64,000 nucleotides of DNA, taken from Chloracidobacterium sp. CP2_5A (GTDB lineage Bacteria; Acidobacteriota; Blastocatellia; Chloracidobacteriales; Chloracidobacteriaceae). Position 1 is the first letter of the stretch. Each line of letters starts with the position of its first letter. Below, in pieces: positions 26,863 through 35,615 of the stretch. Below the pieces are notes generated by a model. It searched no databases and was not told where the DNA came from. It worked only from the letters and a program-made list of their open reading frames with translations. The stretch covers positions 124,001 to 188,000 of the forward strand of contig NKPT01000002.1 in NCBI GenBank assembly GCA_002254845.1. The letters run 5' to 3'. Both the position numbers and the translations under genes were made by a program.

Positions 26863-28707
26863 ATGGACGCTTTGATGCCCGCGGCGAAAACGCCAGCGCG
26901 TTGGGGTTACCCGCTCATCTTGAGCTTGGCTTTCGCTTATTTGACTTGGGAAACCTGGCTCAAGTGGGGAAACCCGTTCGTTGACTTCGGGATTGAGCTG
27001 TATGTGGCCTGGCAGCTCGCTGAGGGAAAGCATCTTTACCGCGACATTATCTGGCTTGCGGGTCCTCTGTCGCAATACGCCAACGCCCTATGGTTTCGCC
27101 TGTTTGGCGCGTCGCTCCTCACGCTGTCCATTGTCAACCTGGCCATTCTCGCTGGGATAACCGGACTGATCTACCGCTTCTTTGCTCAAACCGCCGGGCG
27201 CTTGGCGGGCTTGATGGTCGGACTGACGCTGCTGACCACGTTCGCCTTTCAGGCTTATGAGACCGATGGGAGCTGGAATTACATCACTCCATATCGACAC
27301 GAGTCCGTGCACGGGCTGGGGCTGGCGATACTGGCGCTGGCTATTTTGCCAGGCTATCTTGCGCGCGGGGAAGGCTGGCGCGCTTTTCTCATCGGGCTGT
27401 GCTTCGGAGCGGTCAGCCTGACAAAAATCGAGCCGACCGTCGCGCTGGCCGCTGCGCTCGCCGCCGGCTACGGGCTAAGCCTGAAGCGGCTGGCGGCAAG
27501 ACGCGGCGCATGGCGACGGGACATGGGCCTTTTCGCGGTTGGCGCGCTTGTCCTGCCGGTTGGATTTGGCTTGTACCTTGGAACGCGAATGCCGCCAGAT
27601 GTCGCCCTGGTTGGCTTGCTAGGGAATTGGGTCAGCGTTGTTCGCCTAAAGGTGACACATCAAGTCTTTTATCAGCGAGCGGTCGGCTTAGCCCAATGGC
27701 AGCAGAGCTTCGCGCAGGCGGCCAGGGTGTCCGGATTGCTTTTTGGCGGCGCGTTGCTTGGCGTTGGTCTGGAGGTCAAGCTTCGCGCGCTCTCTCGTTG
27801 GCGCCTCAGCTGGCGCAGCGTGGCGTTCGGCGCTTTTTTTATTGCGTCATTTGAGTTCATGCCGTGGGTGTTTTTCTTTCGTCCGTTGCCCCTGATAACA
27901 GCGCTGGGGATGGGTTGGCTATGGTGGCGGGCGCTGCGTTGTCAAGACTTGACCGCCGTCGCCAAGCGATGGATTCCGCTGGCAGCCTGGAGCGTGTTCG
28001 CGCTCTTGCTCTTAGGCAAGGTTGCGCTGGCGGCCCATTCAGCAGGGTATGGCTTCACGCTGGCGATGCCGGCAACCGCTCTCATGGCGGCGATGGCATT
28101 GAGTCTTTGGCCGGAAGCCCTGGCGGCGCGCGGCTGGGGGCAGGGTGACCTGTTGCGCTGCAGCGTAGCTGGCGTCTTAGTCGCTCTCTGGCTGGCCGCC
28201 CTGGAAAACAGCAGTTATTTCTATGCCGCCAAAACGGTGCCGCTAGGCGCTGGACGCGACCGGATGCTCTGCTTCGGACCGCCCCTTAGCTACCAGGCCG
28301 CCATGGTTGGACTGGCGCTGGAGGACATGGCGGGACTCTTGCCAGCTGACGCCACGCTAACGGTCATCCCGGATGGATTGCTCATCAACTACTTGCTCCG
28401 CCGAGTGAATCCGACGCCCTATGTCGTGTTCGATCCGCTAATAGTGGCGGCCCACGGCGGCGAGGCGCGCGTTGTCGATCAGCTAGCAGCGCAGCCGCCC
28501 GACTATATCGTTTTTATGCAGCGCGACTTTTCAGAGTATGGGCTGAAGCGCTTTGGGCAGGACGACCGCTTCGGGCGTTTGATCACCACGTGGGTTGCGG
28601 AGCATTACGAGGCGATCCGCGTCTACGGCGGTCCGCCGTCCGGCAAGCCGTTTGGCTTGGCGCTCCTGCGCTATCGAGGGCCGGTCGCGTCCGCCATAGA
28701 CAAATGA
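26863..28707 (+). CDS. polytopic membrane glycosyltransferase-like protein
   Basis: A 614-aa protein with about ten hydrophobic segments. The first loop contains NPFVDFGIELYVAWQLAEGKHLYRDIIWLAGPLSQYANAL, matching the acidic-residue loop of GT39/ArnT-like lipid-linked sugar transferases. The C-terminal soluble part holds LPADATLTVIPDGLLINYLLRR and QPPDYIVFMQRDFSEYG. The ORF track begins at a TTG (26848); the ATG at 26863 is preferred. It parallels the gene at 18443-20230 in domain plan. It follows gmhB by 36 bp. Donor and acceptor are unknown. Confidence 0.7.
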   Translation: MDALMPAAKTPARWGYPLILSLAFAYLTWETWLKWGNPFVDFGIELYVAWQLAEGKHLYRDIIWLAGPLSQYANALWFRLFGASLLTLSIVNLAILAGITGLIYRFFAQTAGRLAGLMVGLTLLTTFAFQAYETDGSWNYITPYRHESVHGLGLAILALAILPGYLARGEGWRAFLIGLCFGAVSLTKIEPTVALAAALAAGYGLSLKRLAARRGAWRRDMGLFAVGALVLPVGFGLYLGTRMPPDVALVGLLGNWVSVVRLKVTHQVFYQRAVGLAQWQQSFAQAARVSGLLFGGALLGVGLEVKLRALSRWRLSWRSVAFGAFFIASFEFMPWVFFFRPLPLITALGMGWLWWRALRCQDLTAVAKRWIPLAAWSVFALLLLGKVALAAHSAGYGFTLAMPATALMAAMALSLWPEALAARGWGQGDLLRCSVAGVLVALWLAALENSSYFYAAKTVPLGAGRDRMLCFGPPLSYQAAMVGLALEDMAGLLPADATLTVIPDGLLINYLLRRVNPTPYVVFDPLIVAAHGGEARVVDQLAAQPPDYIVFMQRDFSEYGLKRFGQDDRFGRLITTWVAEHYEAIRVYGGPPSGKPFGLALLRYRGPVASAIDK

Positions 28708-29037
28708 GCGCTTGGGTCCAGCAGTCCGTCCCGTCCCGCGATCATAGAGACAACTTCCTCAATGCAGTACAGCGGCTGACGCAGATGAATGACGGCGTGA
28801 CAGCTCCGATCAGCCGGGCGCAGGTCTGCGACGGAATCAATGACGTATTCTTCCCGACGTATTCTTCCCAAATGAATGCCGGCGGCTTCAAAACGAGGCA
28901 AGCCGCGGTTGTTCTCGGCTGTCGCGCCGGCGCGCGCGGCGCTCGACCAAAGCTTGACTGGTTTGCCAAGCTCCAGCGACTTTGCCTAGTATCCGCGTCC
29001 GAGAGTTTGTCGGGACGACGCTTCCGAGCGGCCAGCT
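28708..29037. other. 330-bp intergenic stretch with a decayed-looking minus-strand frame
   Basis: No convincing gene is present. A minus-strand frame gives a protein-like stretch (EEYVIDSVADLRPADRSCHAVIHLRQPLYCIEEVV). It crosses an exact tandem 14-bp duplication (GACGTATTCTTCCC at 28842-28855 and 28856-28869), a length that shifts frame. With one copy removed, two adjacent minus frames would join. It could be a gene remnant or chance; no family was recognised. Confidence 0.3.
28842..28869. repeat. tandem 14-bp duplication
   Basis: GACGTATTCTTCCC occurs twice in direct succession with no mismatch. It looks like a recent replication-slippage duplication. The 14-bp length is not a multiple of three, so any coding sequence across it would be frameshifted. 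Confidence 0.85.
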
Positions 29038-30081
29038 ATGATGAAGACCGTGGAATGGACGCCGGCGGGCGCGCGGCTGATTGACCAGCGCGCCCTGCCG
29101 ACCGAGGAAATTTACCGTACCTGCGCGACCTACCAGGAAGTGGCGGAAGCCATTCGGAGCATGGTTGTGCGCGGCGCGCCCGCCATCGGCGTCGCGGCCG
29201 CCTTTGGCATCGCGCTTGGCCTGCGGGCAAGCGTCGCGGCCGGCGAAGACCTGCCTGTCGCGTTTGAGCGTATCTGCCAAACGATGGCCGCGACGCGCCC
29301 CACGGCTATCAACCTGTTTTGGGCGATTGACCGCATGCGGCGCAAGTTTGAACAAGCCCGCGGCGCAGGCGTTTCCGGGGATGAGCTGGCCCAGGCCCTC
29401 GTTGACGAGGCCCAGGCAATTCACGCGGAAGACATTGCCGTCTGCCGCCAGATTGGGCGACACGGAGCGGAATTGATTCCCGATGGGGCGACCGCGCTCA
29501 CGCACTGCAACGCGGGCGCGCTGGCGACCGCCGGTTACGGAACGGCCCTTGGCGTCATTCGCGCAGCCGTGGAGCAGGGCAAGCGTATCGCTGTTTATGC
29601 CGACGAGACCCGCCCGTTCTTGCAGGGCGCGCGGCTCACCGCCTGGGAGCTGATGCGAGACGGCATACCGGTCACGCTGATTTGCGACAACATGGCAGGC
29701 CACTTCATGAAGTTGGGCCGGATTACCTGCGTCATCGTTGGCGCCGATCGGATTGCTGCCAACGGCGACGCCGCCAACAAAATCGGCACGTACATGGTCG
29801 CGGCGCTTGCGTGGCGGCATCAGATTCCGTTTTATGTCGCCGCGCCGATGTCAACGCTCGACCTAACGCTGGAAACCGGCGACGGCATCCCAATTGAGGA
29901 CCGCGCGCCACAGGAAGTGACGCACATTGGCGACCGCCAGATCGCGCCGGCAGGAGTCGCTGTCGCCAACCCGGCTTTTGACGTGACCCCCAACGAGCTC
30001 ATCACGGCTATCATCACGGAGCGTGGCATAGCTTATCCTCCCTTCACCGCGGCGCTGCGTCGGTTGGCTGCCGGCGCCTGA
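29038..30081 (+). CDS. mtnA: S-methyl-5-thioribose-1-phosphate isomerase
   Basis: A 347-aa eIF2B-related isomerase of the methionine salvage pathway that converts methylthioribose-1-phosphate to the ribulose form. The [13 protein letters not shown] loop is present. The catalytic cysteine is C157 in [18 protein letters not shown] and the aspartate is D237 in [27 protein letters not shown] is also present. The start is one of two adjacent ATGs at 29038 and 29041. It is followed by nagZ within about 20 bp. No other mtn genes are in the window. Some homologues act as ribose-1,5-bisphosphate isomerases, which is less likely given the match. Confidence 0.93.
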   Translation: MMKTVEWTPAGARLIDQRALPTEEIYRTCATYQEVAEAIRSMVVRGAPAIGVAAAFGIALGLRASVAAGEDLPVAFERICQTMAATRPTAINLFWAIDRMRRKFEQARGAGVSGDELAQALVDEAQAIHAEDIAVCRQIGRHGAELIPDGATALTHCNAGALATAGYGTALGVIRAAVEQGKRIAVYADETRPFLQGARLTAWELMRDGIPVTLICDNMAGHFMKLGRITCVIVGADRIAANGDAANKIGTYMVAALAWRHQIPFYVAAPMSTLDLTLETGDGIPIEDRAPQEVTHIGDRQIAPAGVAVANPAFDVTPNELITAIITERGIAYPPFTAALRRLAAGA

Positions 30082-30098
30082 CCTTGGCTCAAACGCGC

Positions 30099-31205
30099 AT
30101 GTTCCCTCTCGAGCAAAAAATCGGGCAGTTGTTATTCATTGGTCTGCCGGGTCCGGCCCTTGACGCTGAATCGCAGCGGCTGATCAAGTCCGTTCAGCCG
30201 GGCGGGGTCATTCTTTTCACGCGCAACCTGGAATCGCCCCAGCAAACAGCTGAACTTACCGCGGACATTCGCCGCTTCAGCCGAGTGATGCCGCTCATCT
30301 CCATTGACCAGGAGGGCGGGCGAGTGGATCGCCTGCGGCCGTTGGCTGGCCCCATGCCGGCGGCGAAACGAATTGCGATCGTGGATGACGCCAAGCTGGC
30401 TTTCGAGCTGGGGGTGGTCACTGCCGACTTGCTGCGTCCGCTGGGCTTCAATATGAACTTCGCCCCCGTGCTTGATCTTGAGGTTGGGGGCGACCAGCCA
30501 AATGGGCTGGAAGAGCGATGCTGGGGCAGCCACGCCCTGACCGTGATTCGCTTTGCCGGCACTTATCTCGAAGGTCTGCAAAATCAAGGCATTCTTGGTT
30601 GCGGGAAACACTTTCCCGGCCTCGGCGATACAACCGTGGACTCCCATCACACGCTGCCGACCGTCCAGCGCTCCGAAAAGCAGCTCTGGGATGAGGACCT
30701 GCGCGTGTACGCCGACTTGTTTGGCACGCTCTACACGCGCGTGCCGGCGGTCATGATCGCCCATGCCAGCTATCCGGCCTTTGACGGTTACGGCGGCATC
30801 CCGGCCTCGCTGTCGCACAACATCGTGACTGACTTGCTGCGCAAACGAATGGAGTTCTCCGGCATCGCCATCTGCGATGATCTCGAAATGGGCGCGATTC
30901 AGAAAACCATCGATTTTGCTGAAGCTGTCACGCGGGCCTTTGAAGCCGGGAATGACATGCTGTTGATTTGCAGCCGTCCAGACTTAATCTACGAGGCCCA
31001 GTCGGCGCTGATGCGCGCCGTGGAGTCCGGGCGCATCCCGCGTCAGCGCTTGGAGGCGTCCATTGATCGCATCGCTAAAATCAAAGCCATGGCGATGGCC
31101 CCGCAGCCCTACAGCGCCGAGGCCTTCCGACGCGCGACGGAGCGGCTTTCCGCCATCTACCGCGCCGCGGTCGAGTCTTCCGCGCTCCAGGGAAGCCTGT
31201 CATGA
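30099..31205 (+). CDS. nagZ: beta-N-acetylhexosaminidase (glycoside hydrolase family 3)
   Basis: A 368-aa single-domain GH3 enzyme that removes N-acetylglucosamine from peptidoglycan fragments during cell-wall recycling. The NagZ loop GKHFPGLGDTTVDSHHTLP is intact, with the His/Asp pair. The nucleophile Asp is in ICDDLEMGAI (D260), and SIDQEGGRVDRL starts the active-site face. No signal peptide is seen, fitting a cytoplasmic NagZ. The ATG at 30099 is chosen; a TTG at 30084 would add five residues. The stop overlaps the next start by 4 bp (ATGA), so it is coupled to the LptC-like gene. Confidence 0.92.
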   Translation: MFPLEQKIGQLLFIGLPGPALDAESQRLIKSVQPGGVILFTRNLESPQQTAELTADIRRFSRVMPLISIDQEGGRVDRLRPLAGPMPAAKRIAIVDDAKLAFELGVVTADLLRPLGFNMNFAPVLDLEVGGDQPNGLEERCWGSHALTVIRFAGTYLEGLQNQGILGCGKHFPGLGDTTVDSHHTLPTVQRSEKQLWDEDLRVYADLFGTLYTRVPAVMIAHASYPAFDGYGGIPASLSHNIVTDLLRKRMEFSGIAICDDLEMGAIQKTIDFAEAVTRAFEAGNDMLLICSRPDLIYEAQSALMRAVESGRIPRQRLEASIDRIAKIKAMAMAPQPYSAEAFRRATERLSAIYRAAVESSALQGSLS

Positions 31206-33442
31206 CGCCCGCCGCGCGACGCTGGATTCGATTCCTCGCGCTGACCGGCGCGCTTGTGACGACGGCTTACCTCATATCGCACTTCGTCGCTCGCCGGACG
31301 CCCCCCAAGCGCTCCGAAGAAGCGCGCCGCGCCCTTGCGCCAGACATTGAAGTGGTTTCAAGCGATTTCCAGTACGTCCACAAGGAAGGCGATGTGACGC
31401 GGCTCATCTTGCAGGCGAAGCGGGACACCGCGTTTGTGGACGGGCGACACAAGCTGGAGGGCGTCGAGTTGCAAACCTTCAACGCGCAGGGACAGCCCAC
31501 CGGCAAGCTGACTGCCAATAACTGCGACTATGACCCTGCGGCGCGAGTTTCCGATTTTAGGGGCAACGTCGTCGTCGCCACGGCGCAGGGGCTAACGGTC
31601 AAAACCGAGGCGTTACGTTATGACCGAGACGCGGAAAGCGCGGAAACGTCCGAGCTGACGCAGTTCGCCCGCGGGCGCGTCAGCGGGGAAGCTGTGGGCG
31701 TTCGTTTCGACGGCCAAGCGGATCGGCTAGTCCTGGAGAAAGCCGTCCGCGTGACGGTCGCGCCGGAAAAGCCGGAACAGCCGACATCAGTCATCACTGC
31801 CGGGAAGGCCGAGTACCTAGCCCAGGAAAAGCGCCTCGCGCTCAGCGGCGGGGCGAAGGTCGCGCAGCGCGGCGATTCGCTGTCCGCCCAAACGATGACA
31901 GCCCAGCTTGACGAGGCCCAGCGGCTGCGTCGAGTGGAAGCGCAAGCGGGGGCGACCTTGCAGAGTTCTGAAAAAGCCTTCGTCCTGACCGCGCAGGCGC
32001 TGGCGTTCGACTTTGACCTGGCGGGCGGGTTGACGCGCGCGGTTGGGACGGGGCAGTCCGCGCTTCGCCAGCAGTCCGAAACCGAGCGGCGCGAAGTCTT
32101 CGCCGATCGCCTGGAAGCGGAATTTGTCCGCGGCGCCAGCGCGAGCGACATCGCCTCCGCGCAGGCGACGGGCAACGCCCGGCTTCAAATTGAGCCGGTT
32201 GACGCATCGCCTGCGTCCGCGCCGGAGCAAAAGATCATCCGCGCCAACGCTCTGCGCGTCGCTTTCGCCCCTGGCGGCCGCGTCATGCAGAGCGCCGTCG
32301 CCGACGGCGCGGCGACGCTCTCCGTCCTGCCCCTCGCGCCGACCCCGCGCAGCGAGACGAAAACGATTCGCGCGCCGCGCTTTGACGCCGTCTTTTACCC
32401 TGACGGCAAGCTGCAAGCGTGCGCCGCCGCCGGAGGCGTCGAGATGGTTGCCGAGCCCTCCCTGCCCAGCGCGGGCCGTCCGCCGCGAAAAACGACCAGC
32501 GAGCGCGCTGAAGCCGACTTTGACGCCGCGCGCGGCGACCTGACGCGCATTGCCCAAATCGGCAATGTGGCTTTTGAGGAAGGTCCGCGTCATGCCTTGG
32601 CCGAGCGCGCCACGTTCCTGCGCGCGCGCGAAGTCGTCGAGCTGCGCGGCGAAAGCCGGCGTCCGGTGGTATGGGACGACGAAGCTCGGGCCGAGGCCCG
32701 CGAGTTAGACCTTTCGACGGCGGGGCGCTCGCACGTGGCGCGCGGCGACGTTCGGACGACCTACTATGACGCTCGCCGCGCCGGCAGCGCCGGCTTTTTT
32801 GGGCAGCCAGGCGCGCCGGTGTTCATTACCGCCCGGGAAGCCCGCGCCGAGTCGGACCGGGCGGTTTTTATGGGTGACGCCCGCTGTTGGCAGGATGACA
32901 GCTTCGCGCGCGGCGACCGGCTGGAGATCTCCAAAGCCGATCGCCGCATGACCGTGACCGGACAGGTTTCCACAGCCTTTTACCGCGTCGCGCGCCCGGC
33001 GATGGGCAAGTCGGCGGACGGCTCACGCCCGGCGTCAAGCGATGCGCCAGTCTTTGGCTCGGCGCGAGCGTTCACATACAGCGATGTCGAGCGGCGGGCG
33101 CGTTACGCCGGGGATGTCAAGCTCGCGCAGGGCGACGCGACGCTGACCGCCGACGTCGTGGATGTGGATCTCGCCCCCCGCGAGAATCGCCTTGAGCGTC
33201 TCACGGCCACGGGCAGGGCGGTGATTGTCCAGCCCGGCAGGCGAGCCGCGGGCGATGTCATCCGTTATACAGCGGCCGATGATCGCTATGTCGTCACCGG
33301 CAACTTAGCGCGCGTCGAGGATGCCGAGCGCGGCGTGTCAACCGCGCCGGAAGTTTCCTTTGCCAAGTCGGAGGGCGTCGTCCGGGCGTCAGGCGGGGCA
33401 AGCCCGCAGCGCGTCCGCTCGACCTACCAGCCGAAGCCGTAG
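31202..33442 (+). CDS. LptC domain fused to multiple OstA/LptA-like repeats (LPS transport bridge protein)
   Basis: A 746-aa protein with an N-terminal membrane anchor (about 8-27), then an LptC-like domain. That domain contains DIEVVSSDFQYVHKEGDVTRLILQAKRDTAFVDGRHKLEGVELQTF at about 48-95. A long series of OstA-type beta-jellyroll repeats follows, for example LALSGGAKVAQRGDSLSAQTMTAQL, ARYAGDVKLAQGDATLTADVVDVDL and RYTAADDRYVVTGNLARVED. In enterobacteria LptC and LptA are separate proteins that carry lipopolysaccharide across the periplasm; here they appear joined and enlarged. It overlaps nagZ by 4 bp. No lptB, lptF or lptG is in the window. Confidence 0.82.
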   Translation: MTPAARRWIRFLALTGALVTTAYLISHFVARRTPPKRSEEARRALAPDIEVVSSDFQYVHKEGDVTRLILQAKRDTAFVDGRHKLEGVELQTFNAQGQPTGKLTANNCDYDPAARVSDFRGNVVVATAQGLTVKTEALRYDRDAESAETSELTQFARGRVSGEAVGVRFDGQADRLVLEKAVRVTVAPEKPEQPTSVITAGKAEYLAQEKRLALSGGAKVAQRGDSLSAQTMTAQLDEAQRLRRVEAQAGATLQSSEKAFVLTAQALAFDFDLAGGLTRAVGTGQSALRQQSETERREVFADRLEAEFVRGASASDIASAQATGNARLQIEPVDASPASAPEQKIIRANALRVAFAPGGRVMQSAVADGAATLSVLPLAPTPRSETKTIRAPRFDAVFYPDGKLQACAAAGGVEMVAEPSLPSAGRPPRKTTSERAEADFDAARGDLTRIAQIGNVAFEEGPRHALAERATFLRAREVVELRGESRRPVVWDDEARAEARELDLSTAGRSHVARGDVRTTYYDARRAGSAGFFGQPGAPVFITAREARAESDRAVFMGDARCWQDDSFARGDRLEISKADRRMTVTGQVSTAFYRVARPAMGKSADGSRPASSDAPVFGSARAFTYSDVERRARYAGDVKLAQGDATLTADVVDVDLAPRENRLERLTATGRAVIVQPGRRAAGDVIRYTAADDRYVVTGNLARVEDAERGVSTAPEVSFAKSEGVVRASGGASPQRVRSTYQPKP

Positions 33443-33485
33443 CTTTTGGAACGCGCGCCCTTACTGGTCCCTGACTGTCGGTCCT

Positions 33486-33604
33486 GACTGAGCCAGGGTC
33501 GCGACGTTCAACGCTCGAAGACCCTGGCTCAGTCGGGCGGCTGCGGAGGGTCGCCGCCCTTGGCGACCTCGCTGGCGCGCCCTACATCGGTAGGTAAGGC
33601 GCGC
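33486..33604. terminator. cluster of three hairpins between convergent genes
   Basis: GACTGAGCCAGGGTC (33486-33500) and its exact complement (33520-33534) form a 15-bp stem with a 19-nt loop. A second hairpin follows at 33546-33570 (GAGG-g-TCGCC with GGCGACCTC). A third is at 33574-33604 (GGCGCGCC-CTAC with GTAG-gtaa-GGCGCGC), reaching the stop codon of the minus-strand gene. There is no T tract on either strand, so a bidirectional transcription or RNA-end structure is likelier than a classic intrinsic terminator. Confidence 0.55.
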
Positions 33605-34854
33605 TAAAGCCGCCTAAACAGCAAGCCGCCATTCGTGCCGCCAAAGCCGGCCGCATTGGACAGCGCGTAGTTGACTACCGCCGGCCGCGGCTCGTTCGGC
33701 GTGTAGTCCAGGTCGCAGTCGGGGTCGGGCGTTTCATAGTTGATGGTTGGGGGAATCGTCTGTCGCGCTACTGCCAGCGCGCTGTAGCAGGCTTCGATGC
33801 CGCCGGCCGCGCCCAACGCATGGCCTGTCATAGACTTGGTCGAGCTGACCGCCAATCGGTAGGCATGCTCGCCAAAGGCCCGCTTGATGGCCATGGTTTC
33901 AAACTTGTCATTATACGGCGTCGAGGTGCCGTGCGCGTTGATGTAATCCACCTGCTCCGGCCGCGCGCCGGCATCCTGCAAGGTGGCGAGCATCATGCGG
34001 TATAAGCCGTCGCCTTCCGGAGCCGGCGCGGTGATGTGATAGGCGTCGCCGCTCATGCCATAGCCGACCAGTTCAGCGTACATCGTCGCGCCGCGCGCTA
34101 CCGCGTGATCATAGGCTTCGAGAATCAGAATGCCCGCGCCCTCGCCCAGCAGGAAGCCGTCGCGCTGCGCGTCAAACGGGCGCGAGGCGCGTTGCGGGTC
34201 GTCGTTGCGCGTGGACATTGCCTTCGCCGCTGAAAAGCCGCTGACGCCCATCGGCGTAATCGCGCCTTCCGTGCCGCCGCAGATCATCACGTCGGCTTCG
34301 CCGCGCTGGATGAGTCGAAACGCCTCGCCAATGGCGTGAACGCCCGCTGCGCAGGCCGTCGCCGTCGCCCCGCAGGGTCCCTGCAGTCCGTAGCGAATCG
34401 AAATGTGGCCCGCAGCCATGTTGACGAGAAAGCCAATCATGAAATACGGCGAAATGTGGCGCGGGCCGTCGTCAAGCAGCCGGGCGTGCTCGCGCTCAAT
34501 GACGTTGAAGCCGCCGATGCCGCTGCTGACATAGGCGCCGCACCGCTGACGGTCGAGGCGCGCCAGGTCAAGCCGACTATCGGCGATCGCTTCCTCAGCC
34601 GCGGCGACGGCATAGTGAATGTAGGGCGCGGTTCGCTTGACTTCGCGCGCATCGAAGAATTGCCGCGGGTCAAAGTCCTTGACCTCTGCCGCAAAGCGCG
34701 TGTCATAGCCGCTGGCGTCAAAGCGGGTAATGGGGCCGGCCCCGGAGCGCCCGTTCAGCAGGGACTGCCAGTTTTCCTCGCGCGTATTGCCAATCGGCGT
34801 CACCAGACCGATGCCAGTCACCGCGACGCGCCTTTTTTGGGGGGATGTATCCAT
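33604..34854 (-). CDS. beta-ketoacyl-ACP synthase II paralogue
   Basis: A 416-aa KAS II-family condensing enzyme with Cys in ATACAAGVHAIG and His residues in NAHGTSTPYND and STKSMTGHALGAAGG. The C-terminal SNAAGFGGTNGGLLF is intact. It is clearly a paralogue of the fabF at 16198-17433, sharing stretches such as SGAGPITRFDAS and IHYA, but with many differences. The ATG at 34852-34854 (MDTSPQKRRVAVTG) is preferred; the upstream extension encodes a repeated PIVQA motif from a direct repeat. No acyl carrier gene is adjacent. It may serve a special fatty acid or an alternative condensing step. Confidence 0.9.
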   Translation of the reverse strand: MDTSPQKRRVAVTGIGLVTPIGNTREENWQSLLNGRSGAGPITRFDASGYDTRFAAEVKDFDPRQFFDAREVKRTAPYIHYAVAAAEEAIADSRLDLARLDRQRCGAYVSSGIGGFNVIEREHARLLDDGPRHISPYFMIGFLVNMAAGHISIRYGLQGPCGATATACAAGVHAIGEAFRLIQRGEADVMICGGTEGAITPMGVSGFSAAKAMSTRNDDPQRASRPFDAQRDGFLLGEGAGILILEAYDHAVARGATMYAELVGYGMSGDAYHITAPAPEGDGLYRMMLATLQDAGARPEQVDYINAHGTSTPYNDKFETMAIKRAFGEHAYRLAVSSTKSMTGHALGAAGGIEACYSALAVARQTIPPTINYETPDPDCDLDYTPNEPRPAVVNYALSNAAGFGGTNGGLLFRRL

Positions 34855-34953
34855 AGCTTGAACGATAGGAAGAGCCTGAACGATAGGCAGCCGCCCGCAA
34901 TCCCGCAAGGACTGGGCCCCGGCCAGGCTGGCGGGGAACCTGAGCGGAAAACG

Positions 34954-35469
34954 TTAGAAGCCCAGCAGCCGCCCCAGAGCTTGCGGCCCCGGATTGAACA
35001 GTAGCGCCGCCGCGCCAATCTTGACCGTCGGCACGACGCGCCGCCCGCCGCTCCACTCGATGATTTGTTCCGGCGCGCCGGCGATGCGCTCGATGTCAAT
35101 CTTGTCATAGGTCGCGCCAGCGTCATCGAGATAGCTTTCAAGGTGGCGACAGTCCGGGCACCAGCCGGCGCTATACACGGTGACCGGCTGTCCGGTTAAC
35201 GCCGCGCCGACCCCCGGCGCGTACGCCGGCGCCAGCATGTCCGGGGTGGCGTTGAAGAATACCGCGCGAATTTTCTCGCCAATCCGCACAATTGGGAACG
35301 CCGCCGACGCGTTGTCCGCCCACTTGGCAACTAACTGCCGCGCCGCCTCGTCTTCCGTGACGTTGACGACCTTGAAATCCGCGCCGAGACCCATGAAAAA
35401 AGCCCGAAGCCGGCTGACTTCCGCCTCGCGCTCGCCATCGTCGTAGATGTAAACCGCTTCGTCTAGCAT
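34954..35469 (-). CDS. tandem glutaredoxin-fold protein with one active CPDC site
   Basis: A 171-aa protein. The first domain (about 1-78) starts VYIYDDGEREAEVSRLRAFF and has the thioredoxin-fold pattern, with a cis-Pro-like AFPIVRIGEKI, but lacks a CxxC. The second (about 93-171) has VTVYSAGWCPDCRHLESYLDDAGATYDKIDIE and VVPTVKIG, a normal glutaredoxin-like domain with active-site CPDC. AAAGGCGG precedes the ATG at 35467-35469. It follows the MerR gene divergently and lies 99 bp upstream of the FabF paralogue. A thiol-disulfide role in the cytoplasm is likely; the partner is unknown. Confidence 0.8.
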   Translation of the reverse strand: MLDEAVYIYDDGEREAEVSRLRAFFMGLGADFKVVNVTEDEAARQLVAKWADNASAAFPIVRIGEKIRAVFFNATPDMLAPAYAPGVGAALTGQPVTVYSAGWCPDCRHLESYLDDAGATYDKIDIERIAGAPEQIIEWSGGRRVVPTVKIGAAALLFNPGPQALGRLLGF

Positions 35470-35615
35470 GTCACGTCCGCCTTTCGCGCCCCGGCCGCTG
35501 TCGCGGCGACGGGGGGTATGTTGAAATCGTTGACTCGCAAAGGGATGAAGCCTAACATTTGAAAACGCTCAACGATGTTTGCATCCCCTTCGTGCTCGCG
35601 CCGAGAGGTCAGGTT

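Noticed and set aside
28888-29820. Minus-strand ORF of 310 aa
   Set aside because: It is antisense to mtnA, which is intact with its catalytic residues.
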